Positions 54,912 through 59,141 of a stretch of 59,141 nucleotides of DNA are shown here, one piece after another. The stretch comes from Sphingomonadaceae bacterium (GTDB lineage Bacteria; Pseudomonadota; Alphaproteobacteria; Sphingomonadales; Sphingomonadaceae). Location of the stretch: assembly GCA_947451145.1 (NCBI GenBank), contig CANFXW010000021.1, positions 1 to 59,141 of the forward strand, written 5' to 3'. Position 1 is the first letter of the stretch, and the number at the start of each line of letters is the position of its first letter. The notes beneath the pieces were generated by a model. The model was not told the origin of the DNA. It saw only the letters and a list, made by a program, of their open reading frames with translations, and did no database searches. A program made the translations under genes and the position numbers.

Positions 54912-55847
54912 TCAGCCGTCGATGCTGACGGCGTTCAGGCGCGCTAGCTGATCGCCGTTCAGTGTGACGCTCGCCGAGGCGCAGAGTTCGCGCACCTGTT
55001 CAGGCGTTGTACCGCTTGCAATCGGCCCCCAGACTGCGGGGCGCGAAGCCAGCCATGCCAGCGCAACCTGTCCCATAGTCTCGCCACGTTCCTGCGCCAC
55101 GGCTTTGACGACGGGCAAGGCGGCCCAGCCGAGTTCGCTCGCAAACTGCTTTGCATTGCCGCCGCGCATTCCGGCGAAGTCATGGTCAGGGCCATATTTG
55201 CCTGTGAGAAAACCGGAAGCGAGGCCGTAATAAGGCAAAGCGGCCATACCTTGCTCAACCGCCAGGGCTTCAAGCTCGGCGGGATATTCGCTGCGCCAGA
55301 TGAGGTTGTAACCCGGCTGCATGACAGTGAAGGGCATCAACCCGCGCGCACCTGCATCGGCATTGAAAGCCGAAAGCCGGTCGGCTTGCGTGTTCGAAAC
55401 CGCAAGCTCACGAACCTTTCCGGCGGACACAAGGGCGTTGTAGCCTGACACGACCTCGTTCACCGGCGTAACCCGATCATCGCGGTGGACATAGTAAAGA
55501 TCGATCCAGTCGCTGCGTAGCCGCTCAAGTGAACCCTGGCAGGCGGCGGCCACCTTATCGGGAGCCAATGCGCCCGGCGGGCCGCCCATACCGGTCTTGG
55601 TCGCGATCTTCATGTCCTTGCGGACATTGCGGGATTCCATCCATTCGCCGATGATGGTTTCGCTTTCGCCGCCCTTATTGCCAGGTATCCACGAGGAATA
55701 CCCTTCTGCGGTATCAATCGAGCGCCCGCCCGCCTCATAGAAGGCATCGAGCACAGCAAAGCTGGCATCGCGGCCAATCGTCCATCCGAACGGATTGCCG
55801 CCGAGAACAAGTGAGATGCCGCCAAGGCCCGGGTGATTGTCAGCCAT
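54912..55847 (-). CDS. Aldo/keto reductase
   Basis: NADP-dependent reductase of 311 residues, TIM-barrel. [11 protein letters not shown] near 43-53 carries catalytic Asp and Tyr, ATKTG near 82-86 the Lys, and DLYYVHRDD near 115-123 the His. [12 protein letters not shown] near the C-terminus binds the cofactor. Substrate unknown. Its ATG overlaps the ribH stop by 8 bases, so it is the second gene of ribH-akr. Confidence 0.92.
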   Translation of the reverse strand: MADNHPGLGGISLVLGGNPFGWTIGRDASFAVLDAFYEAGGRSIDTAEGYSSWIPGNKGGESETIIGEWMESRNVRKDMKIATKTGMGGPPGALAPDKVAAACQGSLERLRSDWIDLYYVHRDDRVTPVNEVVSGYNALVSAGKVRELAVSNTQADRLSAFNADAGARGLMPFTVMQPGYNLIWRSEYPAELEALAVEQGMAALPYYGLASGFLTGKYGPDHDFAGMRGGNAKQFASELGWAALPVVKAVAQERGETMGQVALAWLASRPAVWGPIASGTTPEQVRELCASASVTLNGDQLARLNAVSIDG

Positions 55848-56259
55848 ATTGCTCCTTCAGCGCCAACAGCGCCAGCGCCGCCTTTGCAGCCTCTCCGCCT
55901 TTGTCCTTTTGCGCAGGGTCGGCCCGGACCAGCGCCTGCTCTTCGCTCTCGACTGTCAGGATACCATTGCCGATTGCCATGCCATCCATGGTCAGCGCCA
56001 TGATGCCGCGCGCGGATTCGCCCGCGACGATCTCGAAATGATAGGTCTCACCGCGAATAACCACGCCGATCCCGACATAGGCGTCATAGAGACCGGACTG
56101 ATCGGCAAGCACGATGGCGCCGGGAATCTCAAGCGCGCCGGGCACGGTTAGAACGTCTGCTTGATGACCTGCCGCTTTGATCGCTGCCTTGGCGCCAGCG
56201 ATCAGCATGTCATTCAGGTGATCGTAGAAGCGCGCTTCGACGATGAGGATGCGGGCCAT
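55840..56259 (-). CDS. ribH: 6,7-dimethyl-8-ribityllumazine synthase
   Basis: Penultimate step of riboflavin synthesis. 139 residues, a short member. [14 protein letters not shown] is near the N-terminus, [11 protein letters not shown] near 39-49, and [22 protein letters not shown] near 65-86 with the catalytic His. [14 protein letters not shown] follows near the C-terminus. Probably the RibH2-like short form of alphaproteobacteria; oligomeric state unknown. Coupled to the aldo/keto reductase. Confidence 0.93.
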   Translation of the reverse strand: MARILIVEARFYDHLNDMLIAGAKAAIKAAGHQADVLTVPGALEIPGAIVLADQSGLYDAYVGIGVVIRGETYHFEIVAGESARGIMALTMDGMAIGNGILTVESEEQALVRADPAQKDKGGEAAKAALALLALKEQYG

Positions 56260-56286
56260 GGGGTTCTCCAGAACTGGTCAGAGTGC

Positions 56287-57312
56287 TTAGGACAAGGGTG
56301 AGGGCTGGGGCAAGGGCTTGCGGCGCTGTCTCCAGGTGAGCTGCACGGCTGTGACGGCACCGGCGACAAACAGACAGGCTGAAATTGCCGCATTGCCACT
56401 CAGGCCCAGATCCCGGGCAATGTAGAGCACCGGGAAGTGCGTGGCATAGAGCGGGAATGATAGTTCGCCGGCCAAAGCAGCCAGACGTCCGCCCCCGCGA
56501 ATGGCCAGGCCGCCCACCAGAATCAACGGGCTGGCAAGAGCAACAAAAGCCAGATCAGTCTCTGACGGGGTCATTACACCGTGCGTTTTGATAGCGAACA
56601 AAATGGGCATTGCCACCAAAGCCAGCCAACCGGCGACAGGATGAATCTTTCGTTCCCCCCAATGCCGCCAAAGCAGGATGCCTAACGTGTAGGAAAAACC
56701 GACCCGCAAAAGTCCGACGATAAATTCGCCTTTGCCGGCGCCCACATCGAGGTTGCCAAAGTCGATCGCTTCGAATGCCAAACCGCAAAGGCAAACCAGC
56801 ACGATTCCCAAAAGCGCCCGCGACCCGAGCTTCCACAGCACCATCCCGTGAATAAGATTGGCTACCAATTCGAAAAAGATAGACCATGCCGGAGCGTTCA
56901 GTGGGAAAAAGTCGTTCTCGCCCACAGCCGGCAAAAGCAGGATATTGGCGATAAAAACCTTGGCAAAGGCCAGGTTAAACCCATCGGCCGCTTCGCGCAC
57001 GTAAGGAACAAACAGTAGGCTGCCAAAAGCAATGGTTGGCCAAAGCCTGAGATATCGTGCCTTGAAAAACCGGTCACCGCCGAACCCCGCCCTGAGCTTT
57101 GGCTCGTATGCGCGCGCCATGACAAAGCCGCTCAGCACGAAAAAGAAATCGACAGCCAAATAGGCGCGCGGTGAATATTGCGACGCGGTTTCGAATACGG
57201 TGCGGACGTGAAACAGGACCACGCAAAACGCAGCAATCCCGCGCAGGGCATCCAGCCCCAAAAGACGGGAAGGGGTTGTAGCCGGAGCTGAAGGAGATGC
57301 AGCCGAGATCAC
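56287..57312 (-). CDS. Membrane acyltransferase (acyltransferase 3 / OafA-like)
   Basis: 341 residues, about ten hydrophobic segments. LLGLDALRGIAAFCVVLFHV near 17-36 holds the conserved Arg and His. VDFFFVLSGFVMARAY near 54-69 and RYLRLWP near 86-92 are the other family signatures. The family O-acylates sugars of polysaccharides, glycans or lipids in the inner membrane; acceptor unknown. It lies 27 bases upstream of ribH on the same strand. Confidence 0.88.
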   Translation of the reverse strand: MISAASPSAPATTPSRLLGLDALRGIAAFCVVLFHVRTVFETASQYSPRAYLAVDFFFVLSGFVMARAYEPKLRAGFGGDRFFKARYLRLWPTIAFGSLLFVPYVREAADGFNLAFAKVFIANILLLPAVGENDFFPLNAPAWSIFFELVANLIHGMVLWKLGSRALLGIVLVCLCGLAFEAIDFGNLDVGAGKGEFIVGLLRVGFSYTLGILLWRHWGERKIHPVAGWLALVAMPILFAIKTHGVMTPSETDLAFVALASPLILVGGLAIRGGGRLAALAGELSFPLYATHFPVLYIARDLGLSGNAAISACLFVAGAVTAVQLTWRQRRKPLPQPSPLS

Positions 57313-57409
57313 TGCCCGGCCTTAGGCAGGAATTTACCCTGATGCCAGACCGCTATCGGAAATCGCGCCAAAAAGTTCGCGAGTGGATATCAACCACCGA
57401 CAGAGGCGA

Positions 57410-58960
57410 TCAATACAACTTGACCTCGATGAGCATGGGCCCTTCCGCACGGCACGAAGCGACAATGGCTTTTGTGAAGTCTTCGGCGGTCTCAACCTGC
57501 ACCGAGGGAACACCCATGGCTTTCGCCATTGCCCGCCAGTCGATCGTCGGACGGTCGATATCGATCATTGAGAGCGCGGCCGGGCCGGGGGCCGGGCCGG
57601 CCTTCATGTTGGAATATTCCATCTTGAGGATGTTGTAGGTGTTGTTGGCGAAGATGATCGTCGTCACTGGCAAGCCTTCACGCGCCTGCGTCCACAGGGC
57701 CTGTATGGTGTACATCGCAGACCCGTCCCCCACCATGCAGATGGTCCGCCGGTCCATGCAGGCGAGCGATGCACCCGTCGCGACCGGAGGCGAATAGCCG
57801 ATCGAGCCGCCCATATTCTGGATCGTGTCATGCGGTAATGCGCCCTCGGTATAGCCCATCGATTCCCGGCCCGTAGTGAGCGATTCATCGACCAGAATAC
57901 AATGCTCCGGCATCGCCGCACACAGCGCCTGGGCTACGCTGATCGGATTGAGCGCGCCGGTGGGCGTGGTCCGGTCTGCCAGAGGCTGCAGGGCCGCCAC
58001 GGCATTGCCGCCGCCTATGGCATCGAGCAGCATCTGCAGCCCGGCCAAGCAATCTTCGTCCCGCGCAACCAGTTCGTGCACCTGGCAGCCATCAGGCTTC
58101 AACAGGCTCGGCTGGTCGGGATAGGCAAAGAAGGCGACGGGCTCGCCGGTTTCCACGGTTATGATGTGCTTGAAGCCATCAAGGAACTTGAGAGCAGGCG
58201 CCACCGAATAGGGGATGCGTTCAAGCGTCACCCGGCCCGCGCCACGCTCGATCCGGCGGGTGAAGAACTGGGTGGCGATGCGGCAACCACTGATGGTCTT
58301 GAGCTTTCCGGCCAGCTCAAGCGCCGGACCGGTGCAGGCATTGCCCGCAAGAATGACGAGCGTAGGCTCACCCGAATGGAGGACGCGGGCCGCAGCTTCT
58401 ACCTTGTCAGGTGAAGGAGCACGAACCTGTCGTTCAGGTTTGGGATAGCGCTTTACTTCGCCGGCTTCGCCCCAGCTCGCATCTCCGGGCAGAATTAGAG
58501 TCGAAATCCGGCCGGGATGACTGGCAGCAGCATGGACTGCCTCGGCCGTATCAGCAGCAATCGAACCGGATCCCGCAGCGGTGCGGACCCAGTGGCTCAG
58601 CGGCCTCGCCAGCCCTTCGATATCCGACATCAATGGCGGATCGAAGGCGAGGTGATGCTTGGAATGCTCGCCGACTACATTGACCATCGGCACTGATGCG
58701 CGGCGAGCATTGTGGATATTGGCAAGCCCGTTGGCGAGACCGGGGCCGAGGTGTAGCAGGGTGGAAGCCGGTTTACCGCGCATGCGCGCCCAGCCATCCG
58801 CGGCTCCGGTCGCCACGCCCTCAAACAGGCACAGCACTGCCTTGATTCGCGGGTTTTCCAGCGCGGCAAGGAAATGCATCTCGCTGGTGCCGGGGTTGGC
58901 GAAGCAGACTTCGACACCCTGATCGGTCAACGTTTCGACGAGTGCGTTTGCGCCATTCAT
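57410..58960 (-). CDS. Acetolactate-synthase-like ThDP-dependent enzyme
   Basis: 516 residues from the ATG at 58960 (58972 also possible). ANPGTSEMHFLAALE and CLFEGVATGAADGWARM carry the activating Glu. VGDGSAMYTIQALWTQARE with NNTYNILKMEY is the ThDP/Mg motif. It is of the large-subunit fold but clearly different from IlvB here, with no regulatory subunit gene beside it. It may be a decarboxylase or lyase of benzoylformate-decarboxylase type. Lies just downstream of tRNA-Lys. Confidence 0.85.
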   Translation of the reverse strand: MNGANALVETLTDQGVEVCFANPGTSEMHFLAALENPRIKAVLCLFEGVATGAADGWARMRGKPASTLLHLGPGLANGLANIHNARRASVPMVNVVGEHSKHHLAFDPPLMSDIEGLARPLSHWVRTAAGSGSIAADTAEAVHAAASHPGRISTLILPGDASWGEAGEVKRYPKPERQVRAPSPDKVEAAARVLHSGEPTLVILAGNACTGPALELAGKLKTISGCRIATQFFTRRIERGAGRVTLERIPYSVAPALKFLDGFKHIITVETGEPVAFFAYPDQPSLLKPDGCQVHELVARDEDCLAGLQMLLDAIGGGNAVAALQPLADRTTPTGALNPISVAQALCAAMPEHCILVDESLTTGRESMGYTEGALPHDTIQNMGGSIGYSPPVATGASLACMDRRTICMVGDGSAMYTIQALWTQAREGLPVTTIIFANNTYNILKMEYSNMKAGPAPGPAALSMIDIDRPTIDWRAMAKAMGVPSVQVETAEDFTKAIVASCRAEGPMLIEVKLY

Positions 58961-59096
58961 TCCGATCAACATCCCCAGTTTGCGGCACTCTGGAACCGCG
59001 AAATGGACGCGTGCCGTGGCCAACATGGGAGAGTGATAGCGATACTTGGCCGCTCGTTCCACGTTCTTTGCGTGAAGCTATCAAGAAGGAAGGGTG

Positions 59097-59141
59097 TGGT
59101 GGACGCACTAGGGCTCGAACCTAGGACCCGCTGATTAAGAG
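59097..59141 (-). tRNA. tRNA-Lys(CTT), 3' part only
   Basis: The minus strand from the window edge reads the anticodon loop CTCTTAA (anticodon CTT) and the anticodon 3' stem TCAG. The T arm CTAGG-TTCGAGC-CCTAG follows, then the acceptor strand TGCGTCC, discriminator A and an encoded CCA ending at 59097. The 5' part lies outside the window. Confidence 0.9.

Overview
The window is GC-rich chromosomal DNA from an alphaproteobacterium, most likely order Sphingomonadales and probably close to Erythrobacteraceae. This is judged from protein style and gene order: LeuA of the long type, a COQ4-type ubiquinone protein, MipA/OmpV and DUF2177 proteins, and the yqeY-dnaG-rpoD and carA-orf-carB-greA clusters. 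Almost all of it is dense housekeeping sequence. I see no CRISPR array, no recognisable transposase or integrase and no prophage.

Layout. 1-5.4 kb: recJ (minus), then four plus-strand genes, including a secreted glycine-rich protein, a flavodoxin-like protein and an AHH-type nuclease candidate. 5.5-7.9 kb: two tandem paralogous MaoC/hot-dog dehydratase-like genes. 7.9-9.8 kb: leuA on the minus strand, preceded by a 16-residue leader peptide with four Leu codons and mutually exclusive stem-loops, i.e. a probable attenuator. 9.8-14.8 kb: MipA-like outer-membrane protein, fatty-acid hydroxylase, epoxide hydrolase, a glycosyltransferase overlapping it tail to tail by 420 bp, and a TMEM175-like channel. 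14.9-19.6 kb: miaA then ilvB-orf59-ilvN-ilvC (branched-chain amino acids). 19.6-29.3 kb: serB, coq4-like, purL, DUF2177, xseB-ispA-coaD, cyclophilin-queA, a globin-like protein and tgt. 29.3-33.9 kb: rpsD with a clear terminator, a small secreted protein, and an rpiB-glyA-orf68-nrdR-trmJ operon.

33.9-38.4 kb is the only clear accessory patch. It holds a small membrane protein, a 47-codon degenerate copy of the rpoD 3' end, and an 1100-residue multicopper oxidase fused to Ig-like and RTX calcium-binding repeats. The intact rpoD lies on the other side, so the oxidase is bracketed by direct repeats of the rpoD tail. 38.4-42.8 kb is the yqeY-dnaG-rpoD macromolecular synthesis operon. 42.9-48.4 kb carries carA-orf128-carB-greA. 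48.4-50.4 kb holds small membrane/coiled-coil proteins resembling the YqjD/YqjE stress group. The rest has eno, a winged-helix protein, an M13 metallopeptidase lipoprotein, aldo/keto reductase, ribH, a membrane acyltransferase and an acetolactate-synthase-like ThDP enzyme. The window ends inside a tRNA-Lys(CTT).

Themes: branched-chain amino acids (leuA, ilvBNC), pyrimidine, purine and one-carbon supply (carAB, purL, glyA), queuosine tRNA modification (queA and tgt, separated by one opposing gene), and core replication/transcription. Start codons were re-chosen where a ribosome-binding site or family N-terminus argued for it. No searches were run; family names come from motifs read by eye.
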